Positions 15,458 to 24,742 are shown, counted from the first letter of the stretch. The stretch is DNA of 38,269 nt from an uncultured Bacteroidaceae bacterium (GCA_934271655.1 CAKQRW010000032.1:1-38269), one strand, 5' to 3'. Numbers and translations: made by a program. Notes: generated by a model not told the origin, from the sequence alone.

Positions 15458-17386
15458 CTACAGAGCGATATTCATCTTCACACCGCCCATGAACCAGAAG
15501 CCTGGCTGCTGTATGTTGGCGAAGTCGTAATACTTGTGGTTGGTCAGGTTGTTGCCCTGCACATAGACGGTGTAGCGTGGCTGCTGCCACAGCAGTTTGA
15601 GGTCGAGAGTGCCGAATGTGCCGTAGGATTGTGTCTGTCCAGTCTGTGCGTTGTCAAACTCTCCCTCGCGGTTTTTCAGCACGAAGTCCCATTGCGCTGT
15701 GAGGTGGCTCACTATGCGGTGGCTGAGTGAAGCCGTGAGCTTGTGGCGCAGGAATGTCATGCGTGAGGCATAGTTGGCCGCTTGCTCTTGGTTGACACGG
15801 TGCTTGTAGTTGTAGCAATAGCCTATTGTGATATTCTCAAGTATGCTCTGGCTGCTCCACAGTTGCGCGAGTCGCATGGACACAAGTCCTTCCGCTCCTA
15901 TGTTGTCTATGTCGCTGTTGGCTGTGGTGTATACCTTTGCACCATCATATTTCACCCAGTCTATCATGTCTGTGCCCTTGCGGTAGAAGGCTTTGGCCTG
16001 TGCGCTGATGCCGTTGCCCGTGTAGCTGACGCCCATGTGCCAGTCGGTGCTTTTCTCTGGCTTGAGCTGGCTGTTGCCAAGGAGTCCAGGACCATTGTAG
16101 TAGAGATCTGTGTAGGTGGGAGTGCGCAGGCTCTGGTTGAAAGAGGCGAACAGTTTTACCTCACCAATGCGCCATGAGAGGTCTACCCCAGGATAGAATC
16201 TCATTCCGTCATCCACAGATGTGTTGTGGTTGGCGAGCACGCCAAGCGAGAGTGTCACGTTGTCGATGAGGAAATTGTGCTCGGCATAGATGCCCAGGTT
16301 GGTGCGTCCGTCCTTATACTTATAGTAAGCGTCGTGGCCTGGCACCTTGTATTTATGCTGGTCGGCCTCAGAGAGTTCCTTGCCAAGACGTGTGGAGAGG
16401 ATGTTCTCTCTGCGCAGTTCCACACCGATGGCGCTCTTTCCGAGTGCCCAGGAAGTGTTGGCTCCGAGGTTGGCTCCATATACATTAGTCTGGTGAAAGT
16501 TCTGGTAGTCTTCCGGACGGTCACGCCACCACACGTAGTGGTCGAGCGAACGGTTCCAGTATATCTGTGCCGGCACATTGACCTTGCCCTGGTACTCTCC
16601 GCTGGCAGACACGAGGTATCTGCGGTTTTCCTCATACTGTGAGGTGGAGCCTGTGCCGTAGAAAGTGTTGGCGCCATAGTTCATGGTGCTGGCTCCTGCC
16701 TGGATGTTTGCCTTGAAATGTTCGGTGCGCAATGAGCCGTTCCAGAAGCCGTTGGCCTTGTTGAAGTCATCGTTGTATGTGCCTCCGTCGCTTCTGGAGT
16801 AGCCGCCGCTGAGACGGTTGGACAGAGCGCCGCTGACCACATTGATGTGCGCATTAGCTCCCAGCGTGCCGTATGAGCCGCCATTGACATGCGCTCCTGC
16901 CACACTTTGGCCTTCTTTCCTTGTCACTATGTTGACAGCGCCGGCGAAAGCCTGGCTGCCATACACCCTGCTGGCACCGCCCTCTATCACCTCGATGCGC
17001 TCTATGTCATCGACAGTGACGGGCAGATCCATGGTGAGGTGGCCCGTGTGGGGATTGGAGATGTTCACTCCGTTGAGGAGCACTGTCAGCTGATCTTCTG
17101 TGCCTCCGTTGACACCTATGTCAGTCTGTATGCCGAAGCCGCCGCGCTGGCGCACATCGACTCCTGCCACCATCTTCAGAAGGTCGTTGACAGAGTGGGC
17201 GCTTATGCCTTCAATGGCCTTGCGGTCTATGACCTGCACCAGACGCACTGCCTTGTCGGCTGGCATTGGAGCACGTGTTCCTGTCACCTCAGTGTTGCCG
17301 AGGTCTATTGTCTTCATGTTGTTCTCTTGCGCCATGATGACGCCTGTTGCCATGGCCATGGCAACGGTGATGTATATCTTTCTCAT
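15458..17386 (-). CDS. TonB-dependent outer-membrane receptor (BtuB/FepA-like)
   Basis: This 642-aa protein has a signal peptide (MRKIYITVAMAMATGVIMAQ), a plug domain at about residues 35-150 (VNDLLKMVAGVDVRQRGGFG, QLTVLLNGVNISNPHTGH, IERIEVIEGGASRVYGSQAF) and a 22-strand-type beta barrel ending in FWFMGGVKMNIAL. There is no N-terminal carboxypeptidase-like extension, so it is not SusC-type. The plug is closest in style to vitamin B12 or siderophore receptors; the substrate is not proven. No cobalamin riboswitch motif was found upstream. It follows the YiiX-like gene by 123 bp on the same strand. The start at 17386 was chosen for the signal sequence. Confidence 0.88.
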   Translation of the reverse strand: MRKIYITVAMAMATGVIMAQENNMKTIDLGNTEVTGTRAPMPADKAVRLVQVIDRKAIEGISAHSVNDLLKMVAGVDVRQRGGFGIQTDIGVNGGTEDQLTVLLNGVNISNPHTGHLTMDLPVTVDDIERIEVIEGGASRVYGSQAFAGAVNIVTRKEGQSVAGAHVNGGSYGTLGANAHINVVSGALSNRLSGGYSRSDGGTYNDDFNKANGFWNGSLRTEHFKANIQAGASTMNYGANTFYGTGSTSQYEENRRYLVSASGEYQGKVNVPAQIYWNRSLDHYVWWRDRPEDYQNFHQTNVYGANLGANTSWALGKSAIGVELRRENILSTRLGKELSEADQHKYKVPGHDAYYKYKDGRTNLGIYAEHNFLIDNVTLSLGVLANHNTSVDDGMRFYPGVDLSWRIGEVKLFASFNQSLRTPTYTDLYYNGPGLLGNSQLKPEKSTDWHMGVSYTGNGISAQAKAFYRKGTDMIDWVKYDGAKVYTTANSDIDNIGAEGLVSMRLAQLWSSQSILENITIGYCYNYKHRVNQEQAANYASRMTFLRHKLTASLSHRIVSHLTAQWDFVLKNREGEFDNAQTGQTQSYGTFGTLDLKLLWQQPRYTVYVQGNNLTNHKYYDFANIQQPGFWFMGGVKMNIAL

Positions 17387-17509
17387 GTGTGTAGTCTTGT
17401 CTATTTGGTGCACAAGCATGTCTCTGAATAGAGCAGAAACGCTTGCCTCTGTATGGATTTCTTTTCTTGTCTCTTTTATCAAGATGTAATGTAGTCTATG
17501 GTGATTGCC

Positions 17510-18334
17510 CTAAAAGAATTTTCTTATAATCTTTATTTCACTGCTTGAGCTGATGCCGCCAGGATTGGTTCCGGGGCATCCCTCGGGCACAGCCATGTGC
17601 CAGGGCTTGTAGTATTCCTTCCAGAACTCTGTCACCTTGCCTGTGGCGTCATGAAAAGACATTGGAACTTGCGGGAAGATGTAGCTGCCGTCAGACCGCA
17701 GATAGGCATAATGCACCAGTTCGCTGCAATAAAGGGCTGAGTCGCCTTCAAGAAACTGAAAGTCGTAAGGACGTCCCATATAGGTTTTGGCTCGCTCAAC
17801 CGACGCAGCGGCTGTGCTTCTGTCCTTCAGCCGTCCAGCCAATACCATGGGACGGCCATCGGCTGTGCGGTCATTATGCACAAGAAAAGAATCAATGGGG
17901 GTGAGCCACACACCATGCTGTGATGACGCTTCAAGAGCATAAACATTGCCATCATCATCATGGCACACTATGGCCACATGAGAAACTCGCAGAAGGTCTA
18001 TGCCTTCTGTCACATCTACTATGGCGGCGGCAACACCGTCGCGCGACTGACTTACTACACTGAAGAGCAAGTCTCCGTTGAGAAGTTCGTCGACACTGAT
18101 AAGGCTGTCGCCCGACTTCTCACGGCTGGCTGCCTCGTCTGCATCTGCTTCTGCCTCATGGAGCATGGACATCCTGCCCACAGATGAGCCTGGACATGCC
18201 GACGCAAGGGTGGCCACACTGAGCATGCCAATGGTGATCTCTTTCTTCAGACTGAGAAAGATAGCGTCGCCGTGGCGTGAGAAGTGTTTCCAGCGCACAG
18301 CGCCAGCCTTCTGGAATCGTTGTTGATAATTCAT
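17510..18334 (-). CDS. YiiX/NlpC-P60-like permuted cysteine hydrolase, exported
   Basis: This 274-aa protein has the NlpC/P60-related pattern GDLLFSVVSQS, SHVAIVCHDDDGN (His) and ALYCSELVHYAYL (probable nucleophile Cys), as in YiiX/YebB-type enzymes that act on amide bonds. The N-terminus (RWKHFSRHGDAIFLSL, then TIGMLSVATLASACPG) resembles a leader that I recall from Bacteroidetes TonB receptors rather than a standard signal peptide, and the next gene downstream is such a receptor. The start at 18334 (MNYQQRF) was chosen over 18373. The stop of rodA is 51 bp upstream. The substrate is unknown; lipid, peptide or peptidoglycan amides are all possible. Confidence 0.75.
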   Translation of the reverse strand: MNYQQRFQKAGAVRWKHFSRHGDAIFLSLKKEITIGMLSVATLASACPGSSVGRMSMLHEAEADADEAASREKSGDSLISVDELLNGDLLFSVVSQSRDGVAAAIVDVTEGIDLLRVSHVAIVCHDDDGNVYALEASSQHGVWLTPIDSFLVHNDRTADGRPMVLAGRLKDRSTAAASVERAKTYMGRPYDFQFLEGDSALYCSELVHYAYLRSDGSYIFPQVPMSFHDATGKVTEFWKEYYKPWHMAVPEGCPGTNPGGISSSSEIKIIRKFF

Positions 18335-18385
18335 TTTTTTTGATTGTTTGTTATATATATAAATGACGGACATGCGGTGTCCGGA

Positions 18386-19858
18386 TCATTCTCTCTGCCG
18401 CTTGAGGTTGCGCTCTGCGTCCATCCTGAGGAAGATGAACAGCAGAAGTGTGAATCCCCATAGGGATGAGCCTCCATAACTGAAGAAGGGGAGCGGTATG
18501 CCGATGACAGGCGTAAGGCCAAGGACCATGCCCACATTGATGAACAGGTGGAACAGGAAGATGCACAGGACACTGTAGCCATACACGCGCCCCATGGTGT
18601 CGGGCTGGCGCTCAGCCACCACTATTAGCCTCCAGATGAATAGCAGATACACTATAAGCACTCCCGACGAACCTATGAATCCCTCTTCTTCTCCCACAGT
18701 GCAGTAGATGAAGTCGGTGTGCTGTTCTGGCACATACTTGAGCTTGGTCTGTGTGCCGTTGAGGAATCCCTTGCCCGTCAGTCCGCCAGAGCCAATGGCT
18801 ATCTTAGCCTGGTTCACATTGTAGCCTGCGCCGCGCGGGTCGTCTTTCTTGCCGAGCAGCACCTCTATACGTGTGCGCTGGTGGTCGGCGAGATGGTCGA
18901 AGATGGTGCTGCTGGCATAGTAGAGTGTAGTGGACAGGATGGCGAATCCCGCTATGAGCATGTATTTGTACGACTGCTTGTAGAAGGCCAGGCCTATGAT
19001 GTAACCGATGATGAGTATGCATAGGCCGAGCATGATATAGCACACGTCAAACGGTATGACGTAGATGGCAAAGAGCAGCGCCAGCACAGTGGTTCCGCCT
19101 GCCGTATATGCCATTATCTTTACGGCTGTGAGGTTTTTGCCATAGACCCATACCATGCCTATGGAGAATATCATGGCCAAGAGCAATACGGTGAACTCAC
19201 CGACAGACACTGGCAGATAACCCATCATCTCGTCGCTGTATTTCATGCCTACAACAAAATAGACTACACACGCAAAACCGCTGAACAGCAGCGAACCTGT
19301 CATGCCCTCGCGGAAGAGCATCAGGAAAAAGGCCAGGTAAACAAGGGCTGAACCCGTCTCTTTCTGGCACACAATGAGCAACATCGGGAAGACAATCATG
19401 CCTATGCATGCTGCCATGTCTTTCGCCTTTCGCATGCTGAAGCCATAGCGATCCATGTATTTTCCAAGTGCCAATGCCACGGCAAACTTGGCAAACTCAG
19501 CTGGCTGTATCTTTATCGAACTGCCTATAGGCAGCCATGAACGTGAGCCCTTGGTGTCTGGAGCTATGAAGATGGTCACCATGAGAAGGAGCATTAGCGC
19601 TCCGTAGATGACATAGGCCGCAGTGTCGTAAACTCGTTTCTCTATGAGCATGAGCACTATGGCGAGCACTATAGAGGTGCCTGCCCACACTATCTGCTTG
19701 CCCGAACTGCTCTCCCAGCCAAAGAGGTTGGGGTTGTTGAAGTCATAGCATGCGCCGCATACACTGAACCATCCCCATACGATGAGGGTCAGATAAAGCA
19801 TTATGGTGACCCAGTCTATGCTGAGAAAGATGCCTTTGTTGTCTTGCTCCTGTTCCAT
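18386..19858 (-). CDS. rodA: Rod shape-determining glycosyltransferase RodA (SEDS family)
   Basis: This 490-aa polytopic membrane protein polymerises lipid II into glycan strands with PBP2 during elongation. SEDS signatures are visible: GSRSWLPIGSSIKIQPAEFAK, GKGFLNGTQTKLKYVPEQHTDFIYCTVGEEEGFIG (given here in overlapping pieces: GKGFLNGTQTK and PEQHTDFIYCTVGEEEGF), and GIPLPFFSYGGSSL near the C-terminus. It is longer than E. coli RodA because of extra membrane segments in the middle (VLALLFAIYVIPFDVCYIML). It starts 19 bp after the PBP2 stop. Confidence 0.95.
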   Translation of the reverse strand: MEQEQDNKGIFLSIDWVTIMLYLTLIVWGWFSVCGACYDFNNPNLFGWESSSGKQIVWAGTSIVLAIVLMLIEKRVYDTAAYVIYGALMLLLMVTIFIAPDTKGSRSWLPIGSSIKIQPAEFAKFAVALALGKYMDRYGFSMRKAKDMAACIGMIVFPMLLIVCQKETGSALVYLAFFLMLFREGMTGSLLFSGFACVVYFVVGMKYSDEMMGYLPVSVGEFTVLLLAMIFSIGMVWVYGKNLTAVKIMAYTAGGTTVLALLFAIYVIPFDVCYIMLGLCILIIGYIIGLAFYKQSYKYMLIAGFAILSTTLYYASSTIFDHLADHQRTRIEVLLGKKDDPRGAGYNVNQAKIAIGSGGLTGKGFLNGTQTKLKYVPEQHTDFIYCTVGEEEGFIGSSGVLIVYLLFIWRLIVVAERQPDTMGRVYGYSVLCIFLFHLFINVGMVLGLTPVIGIPLPFFSYGGSSLWGFTLLLFIFLRMDAERNLKRQRE

Positions 19859-19877
19859 TTGTTTCTACTGTAGATGT

Positions 19878-21725
19878 TTATCTTTCTCCCGAACCATAAG
19901 ATATGTGACGGCTCTGGAAGGCTGCCGCTTTCTTCTCGCTGGCGGCGGAAAGCTTGCCATTGATGTATTGCTCCATCATGAGCGCGCCGATGGGCACGCC
20001 ATATACGGCTCCGAATCCTCCGTTCTCCACGTATACGGCAATAGCTATCTTTGGCTTTTCCATTGGTGCGAATCCCATGAACACAGAGTGGTCGTGCCCA
20101 CGGTTCTGGGCTGTACCTGTCTTTCCGCACACCTCATACTGCATGCTGTTGGCCGCATGGCAGGTACCTCCGAGCACAGCTTTTCTCATGCCCTGCACCA
20201 CTATGTCGTAGTTTTTCCTGTCTACTTTGGTGTAATGCTTCACCTTCATGCTGTCTGCCACTTCCTCTCCTTCTATTTTCTTCACCACATGAGGTGTGAT
20301 ATAGTAGCCTCGGTTGGCTATTGTGGCACCGAGGTTGGCTATCTGAAGGGGAGTGAGAGTCACCTCACCCTGGCCTATGGATATGGAGATGATGGTCAGT
20401 CCGTTCCATGATTTGCCGAGGCGCTTGTCATAATAATCGGCGTTTGGTATCATGCCACGGGCTTCTCCCGGCAGGTCTATGCCCAGCTTGTAGCCGAAGC
20501 CCATGCTCACCATGTAGTCTTTCCAGGTGGTGAGAGCCTCTTGTGATGACCTGTAGCGCGCCCTGTTGCCAATCATGTGGAAGAGTCCCCAGCAGAAGAA
20601 GCTGTTGCACGATGTGGCAATGGCCGGCACCAGCGGCAGCGGCGCTCCGTGGGAGTGGCATCCCACTTTAAGCCTTCCATAGTGGAAACCACGCGAACAA
20701 GGATACATGGTGGATGTAGTGATGATGCCTTCCTGAAGGAAGGTGAGTCCCTGTGAGGTCTTGAAAGTGGAGCCTGGAGGATAAGTTCCTGAGATGGCTC
20801 TGTTGAGCATAGGCTTGAGAGGATTGCGCTGCATCTCCATCATCTGCTTGCCTCGCTGCTTGCCTTCCATGCGGTGGGGATTGTAGCTTGGTGAGCTTAC
20901 CAGACAGAGAATCTCGCCTGTCGATGGCTCTATGGCCACGATGGCTCCCATCTTGCCTTCCATGAGTTTCTCGCCGAGCTCTTGCAGTTTGGCATCTATT
21001 GAAAGCGTGAGGTCCTTGCCTGCCACAGGTTTTCTGTCGCAAGCTCCATTCTTGTAGTGTCCCTGGATACGGCCTCTCGCATCTCTCAGAAGCACTTCCA
21101 CACCTTTCTCGCCGCGCAGCTCTTTCTCATAGCTACGCTCCACGCCTTGCTTGCCTATGTAGTCGCCTGGCTCATAGTAGTTGTCACGGTCGATGTCTTG
21201 TTGGGAAACTTCCGCCACGTCGCCCAGCACGTGGGCGCAGTAGTCGGTGGAGTAGCGGCGGATGGTGCGCTGGCGCACATAGAATCCTTTGTATCTGAAT
21301 AGTTTTTCCTGAAAGATGCTGAATTCTTCTGCTGGTATCTGCGAGAGGAAGAGCTGCTGCGTATAGGTGGAATAGCCAGGATTCTTCCTCCTGTCCTTGA
21401 TGGCCTCCATCCTTTCGTCAAACTCTTCTCTGGTCATGCCAAGCGTTTTGCAGAAATCGAGAGTGTCAAGTCCCTCCAGCTCTCTTGTGATGACCATCAC
21501 ATCATAGGCCGGCTGGTTGAACACGAGCAACTGCCCCTGCCGGTCGTATATGGCTCCTCTGGATGGGAAAATGATGTTGTTGAGAAAGGCGTTGTTGTCT
21601 GCCTTGTCCTTATACCCATCGTCTGTCAGTTGCAAGAAGGCAAGTCTCGCTATGTAGCACAGCACTACCAAGAGCGCTATGCCTCCTATTATAAATTTGC
21701 GATACTCATATTTCAGATTCTTCAT
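19878..21725 (-). CDS. mrdA: Penicillin-binding protein 2 (elongation transpeptidase)
   Basis: This 615-aa class B PBP cross-links peptidoglycan as the RodA partner. It has an N-terminal TM (FIIGGIALLVVLCYIARLAF), a PBP dimerisation region with RGAIYDRQGQLLVFNQPAYD, and the transpeptidase domain. Active-site motifs are STFK with Ser319 in YPPGSTFKTS, the SxN motif SCN in ATSCNSFFCW, and KTGT in CGKTGTAQNRG. Length is normal. It is separated from the upstream mreD by 279 bp filled with the 23-bp array F, unusual inside this otherwise compact operon; rodA follows at 19 bp. Confidence 0.95.
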   Translation of the reverse strand: MKNLKYEYRKFIIGGIALLVVLCYIARLAFLQLTDDGYKDKADNNAFLNNIIFPSRGAIYDRQGQLLVFNQPAYDVMVITRELEGLDTLDFCKTLGMTREEFDERMEAIKDRRKNPGYSTYTQQLFLSQIPAEEFSIFQEKLFRYKGFYVRQRTIRRYSTDYCAHVLGDVAEVSQQDIDRDNYYEPGDYIGKQGVERSYEKELRGEKGVEVLLRDARGRIQGHYKNGACDRKPVAGKDLTLSIDAKLQELGEKLMEGKMGAIVAIEPSTGEILCLVSSPSYNPHRMEGKQRGKQMMEMQRNPLKPMLNRAISGTYPPGSTFKTSQGLTFLQEGIITTSTMYPCSRGFHYGRLKVGCHSHGAPLPLVPAIATSCNSFFCWGLFHMIGNRARYRSSQEALTTWKDYMVSMGFGYKLGIDLPGEARGMIPNADYYDKRLGKSWNGLTIISISIGQGEVTLTPLQIANLGATIANRGYYITPHVVKKIEGEEVADSMKVKHYTKVDRKNYDIVVQGMRKAVLGGTCHAANSMQYEVCGKTGTAQNRGHDHSVFMGFAPMEKPKIAIAVYVENGGFGAVYGVPIGALMMEQYINGKLSAASEKKAAAFQSRHISYGSGER

Positions 21726-21854
21726 TGCTTCAGTGTCTGTGATGGTGCTGTTATTTTCATGTGGCTCTGCGGATTGTCTCCTTCACAACAATCGCTTGAT
21801 GCTATTTGGCAACCATGCAGTAGCCTTCTTAGGTTTCTATTATACTCGTAATTC

Positions 21855-22021
21855 AAGTCTACGTGTCTATCTTTCAGATTCCCTTAAGTTTATCTTCCAG
21901 ACATCCTTAGGTTTATCTTTCAGATTCCCTTAGGCTTGTCTTTCAGACATCCTTAGGTTTATCTTTCAGATTCCCTTAGGTTTATCTTTCAGACATCCTT
22001 AGGTTTATCTTCCAGTTTCCC
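21855..22021. repeat. Array F: seven tandem 23-bp units inside the mreD-PBP2 spacer
   Basis: CAG recurs at 21875, 21898, 21921, 21944, 21967, 21990 and 22013, exactly every 23 bp. Units alternate between ATTCCCTTAGG and ACATCCTTAGG followed by TTTATCTTTCAG, giving a 46-bp higher-order period. The last unit overlaps the mreD stop codon (22005-22007). The array occupies more than half of the 279-bp spacer. A more degenerate unit may begin near 21822. Confidence 0.95.
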
Positions 22022-22520
22022 TTGTGTGCACGATGGCATCTACAAGCATTATGATAGCGGTTGTCAAAGCTGTGCTGCCAACAATAGCTATTACGGTGGT
22101 CTGCCAGTTGTACAGAGAGAAAGTGCTGAGCGCAACATACACGGTGTTAATCACCAGGCAGATAAGCATTGTGTACGACATATAGGAGCTGAAACCAAGG
22201 CTTCTGTATGTCGGGGCAAAGTCATTGGCTGCATCTCGTGGAAGAAACATTCCAAGGATGCTAGGCTGCATCATCGCTGTCAGTGTACATGCGGCCGCGG
22301 CTATGCCTGCTGTATTGGCGAACATGTCGTGCAGCAGACCGATGGAGAATCCCCACAGCAGCATTCCTGTGCGAGAGGTGTCACGGTTCATGCACACCAG
22401 CATGTAGCATATAATCATGGGGCTGATGCATCCGAAAAGGTGAATGTTGTTGCATATCAGCACCTGCGTGAGCAGTAGTGTTATAAGCCTGAGGAGGCGT
22501 AAGAAGAAATTGGAGTTCAT
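22005..22520 (-). CDS. mreD: Rod shape-determining protein MreD
   Basis: This 171-aa inner-membrane protein of the elongasome has several hydrophobic segments (LLRLITLLLTQVLICNNIHL, MLICLVINTVYVALSTFSLY, TAIIMLVDAIVH). It is identified by size, topology and position between mreC and PBP2; MreD sequences are poorly conserved, but LIRCNNIHLFG-like and GFSIGLLHDMFANTAGI stretches fit. It starts 30 bp after the mreC stop. The final codons are within the first unit of array F, so array growth or slippage could alter the C-terminus. Confidence 0.9.
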   Translation of the reverse strand: MNSNFFLRLLRLITLLLTQVLICNNIHLFGCISPMIICYMLVCMNRDTSRTGMLLWGFSIGLLHDMFANTAGIAAAACTLTAMMQPSILGMFLPRDAANDFAPTYRSLGFSSYMSYTMLICLVINTVYVALSTFSLYNWQTTVIAIVGSTALTTAIIMLVDAIVHTRETGR

Positions 22521-22550
22521 ACACGATGGCTACTTTTTACATTTATTCTG

Positions 22551-23603
22551 CTATTTCGCAGCAGGGGCAGCCGTCTGCTCAGTGTCTGTCGCTGTCGTAT
22601 TGGCAGAAGGCACCGAAGTAGGCTGCGATGTTGATGAAACAGTATGGCTGGAGCCAGTTGATGGAATAGCCGCAGGGGTGGCCGTCTGCTTCTTGCTGTC
22701 GGCAGCAGGCTCTGGAGCCGCGGTCTGCACCTCATTCTTTTGTTTCAACTCTTGGCTTGCCTCTCCATCAGGGTCAGCTGCCACCTCTTCAAGAAACTTC
22801 CTTTCCTTGGAGGTGAAGTTTTTTATTACAGCCACCTCACGGAGAGTGGCGAAATTGGTGAAGAGTCTCACCCTGAGCATGTAAGACATGCCGTCGGGCG
22901 AATCTCCCACATGGCTGACCACACCCATAGGCAGTCCTGAAGGGAAGATGTCGGAATAGCCGTTTGTCTCCACGATGTCACCTCTCTTCACTTTGGCGTG
23001 CCGAGGTATATTCGTCAGGTATGCGGTGTTGACATCACCATGCTTCCATATCAGCGAGCCGAAAAATTCCGACTTGCGCAGGCGGCAGCTTATCTTGCTG
23101 TTTTCGTTAAGCAGGGGAGTGACTATGCTGTAGTGTGCGCTGGTCATGTAGACAATGCCGACGACTCCGTCAGAGCACACCACACCCATTTCGGGTTGCA
23201 CCCCGTCTGCCTTGCCTTTGTTGATGGTGATGAGATTGAAAGCGTTGTGTACGGTGTTGTTGACTATCTGCGCATGAATCAGTTCGTAGCGACTGGGCAA
23301 CGATTCCATGCGACGTGCCGTGTCACATCTTGCTTCTGCGTCCTCCTGTTCCATGGCATACAGTTTCCTGCGCAACTTCTGGTTGGCCACTTCAAGTCTG
23401 TGGTTTTCCTCCTGCAGGTTCAAGTATGACGTAACGCTGCTAATGACGTCGTAGAAGGAGCCTACCACGTCATTAGCAGTTGTGAACGCAACGCATCTGG
23501 GATATCCGTTGGTGCTGAAGAGCATGCCGAGGCTTATCACTTCCAGCAACACGAAAAGAAACCAGTGCTTGCTTTTGATTATCAAGTCTATCAGTGCGCG
23601 CAT
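22551..23603 (-). CDS. mreC: Rod shape-determining protein MreC
   Basis: This 350-aa membrane-anchored periplasmic scaffold links MreB to PBP2/RodA. It has an N-terminal TM (WFLFVLLEVISLGMLF), a coiled-coil at about 60-95 (LQEENHRLEVANQKLRRKLY), then the MreC beta domain with INKGKADGVQPEMGVVCSDG, VGIVYMTSAHYSIVTPLL and RGDIVETNGYSDIFPSGLPM. After about residue 275 the protein has a tail rich in Ala, Pro, Thr and Ser (AAPEPAADSKKQTATPAAIP...), not part of the core fold. It starts 7 bp after mreB. Confidence 0.95.
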   Translation of the reverse strand: MRALIDLIIKSKHWFLFVLLEVISLGMLFSTNGYPRCVAFTTANDVVGSFYDVISSVTSYLNLQEENHRLEVANQKLRRKLYAMEQEDAEARCDTARRMESLPSRYELIHAQIVNNTVHNAFNLITINKGKADGVQPEMGVVCSDGVVGIVYMTSAHYSIVTPLLNENSKISCRLRKSEFFGSLIWKHGDVNTAYLTNIPRHAKVKRGDIVETNGYSDIFPSGLPMGVVSHVGDSPDGMSYMLRVRLFTNFATLREVAVIKNFTSKERKFLEEVAADPDGEASQELKQKNEVQTAAPEPAADSKKQTATPAAIPSTGSSHTVSSTSQPTSVPSANTTATDTEQTAAPAAK

Positions 23604-23610
23604 TGAGCGA

Positions 23611-24633
23611 TTATCTCATGAGGAACTGATAATTGTTTACATTCTTCAGAGCTATGCCCGTGCCCTTTGCCACAGAGCGCAATGGATCATCGTCAATGTG
23701 GAAAGGAATCTGAATCTTGTCAGTGAGACGCTTGTCAAGTCCTCTCAGCAAAGCTCCGCCACCTGTGAGCCAGATGCCATTCTTCACTATGTCAGCGTAA
23801 AGCTCTGGTGGAGTGTTTTCCAAAGCCTGCAGCACAGCTGTCTCTATCTTTGCGATAGTCTTGTCGATGCAATGTGCTATCTCCTGGTAGCATACCGATA
23901 TCTGCATAGGAAGGGCAGTGATGCGGTTTGGACCGTACACTACAAAATCCTCTGGCGCACTGTCTCCAAGGTCAGTGAGTGCAGAGCCTACATTTATCTT
24001 GATGCGCTCCGCCATGCGCTCAGAAACCTTCACATTGTGCTGGCGTGACATATATTCCTGTATGTCAGCGGTCAGTTCATCGCCTGCCACACGGATAGAG
24101 TTGTTGCTCACGATGCCTCCAAGCGAGATGACGGCGATTTCTGTGGAACCGCCACCTATGTCTACGATCATCTGTCCCTCTGGAGCCTCCACATCTATTC
24201 CGCAACCAATGGCTGCTGCCATCGGCTCGAAGATGAGATAGACGTCACGTCCACCAGAGTGCTCGGCGCTGTCGCGCACAGCGCGCAGCTCTACCTCTGT
24301 AGACCCGGAAGGCACGCCGATGACCATGCGGAGCGATGGTGTGAACAGGTGATGGCCTGTCTTCACCATCTTTATGAGTCCGCGCATCATCTGCTCGCAG
24401 GCATAGAAGTCAGCTATGACTCCATCGCGGAGAGGACGGCATGTGCGGATGTTGTCGTGAGTCTTCTCATACATCATCTTTGCCTTTTCTCCCACGGCAA
24501 TCATCTTGTTGTTTTTCTTGTCCAGTGCCACGACAGAAGGCTCGTCAACAACAATCTTGCCATTGCAAGTGATGATGGTGTTGGCTGTGCCGAGGTCCAT
24601 GGCTATATCTTGTGTCAAAGAGAAAAATCCCAT
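23611..24633 (-). CDS. mreB: Rod shape-determining actin homologue MreB
   Basis: This 340-aa ATP-binding actin-like protein forms filaments on the inner membrane face that guide elongation. It opens MGFFSLTQDIAMDLGTANTI with the phosphate-1 motif DLGTAN; further motifs are IDIGGGSTEIAVISLGGIV (phosphate 2) and WLTGGGALLRGLDKRL (adenosine). Length is typical. It lies 109 bp after the cyclohydrolase gene and heads mreB-mreC-mreD-PBP2-rodA. Confidence 0.97.
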   Translation of the reverse strand: MGFFSLTQDIAMDLGTANTIITCNGKIVVDEPSVVALDKKNNKMIAVGEKAKMMYEKTHDNIRTCRPLRDGVIADFYACEQMMRGLIKMVKTGHHLFTPSLRMVIGVPSGSTEVELRAVRDSAEHSGGRDVYLIFEPMAAAIGCGIDVEAPEGQMIVDIGGGSTEIAVISLGGIVSNNSIRVAGDELTADIQEYMSRQHNVKVSERMAERIKINVGSALTDLGDSAPEDFVVYGPNRITALPMQISVCYQEIAHCIDKTIAKIETAVLQALENTPPELYADIVKNGIWLTGGGALLRGLDKRLTDKIQIPFHIDDDPLRSVAKGTGIALKNVNNYQFLMR

Positions 24634-24742
24634 ATATTGTGCTTGTACTTATTATATTGTACGAAAATAGTGTGTGTTGCGTTGCAAGATGCGGCCAGCG
24701 CATTCGCCAGCCCTGCATCATCAGGCTCAGGCCATTCTGTTT

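Noticed and set aside
17387..17509. Cobalamin riboswitch upstream of the TonB receptor
   Set aside because: The conserved B12-box bases were not found on the minus strand in this 123-bp gap.
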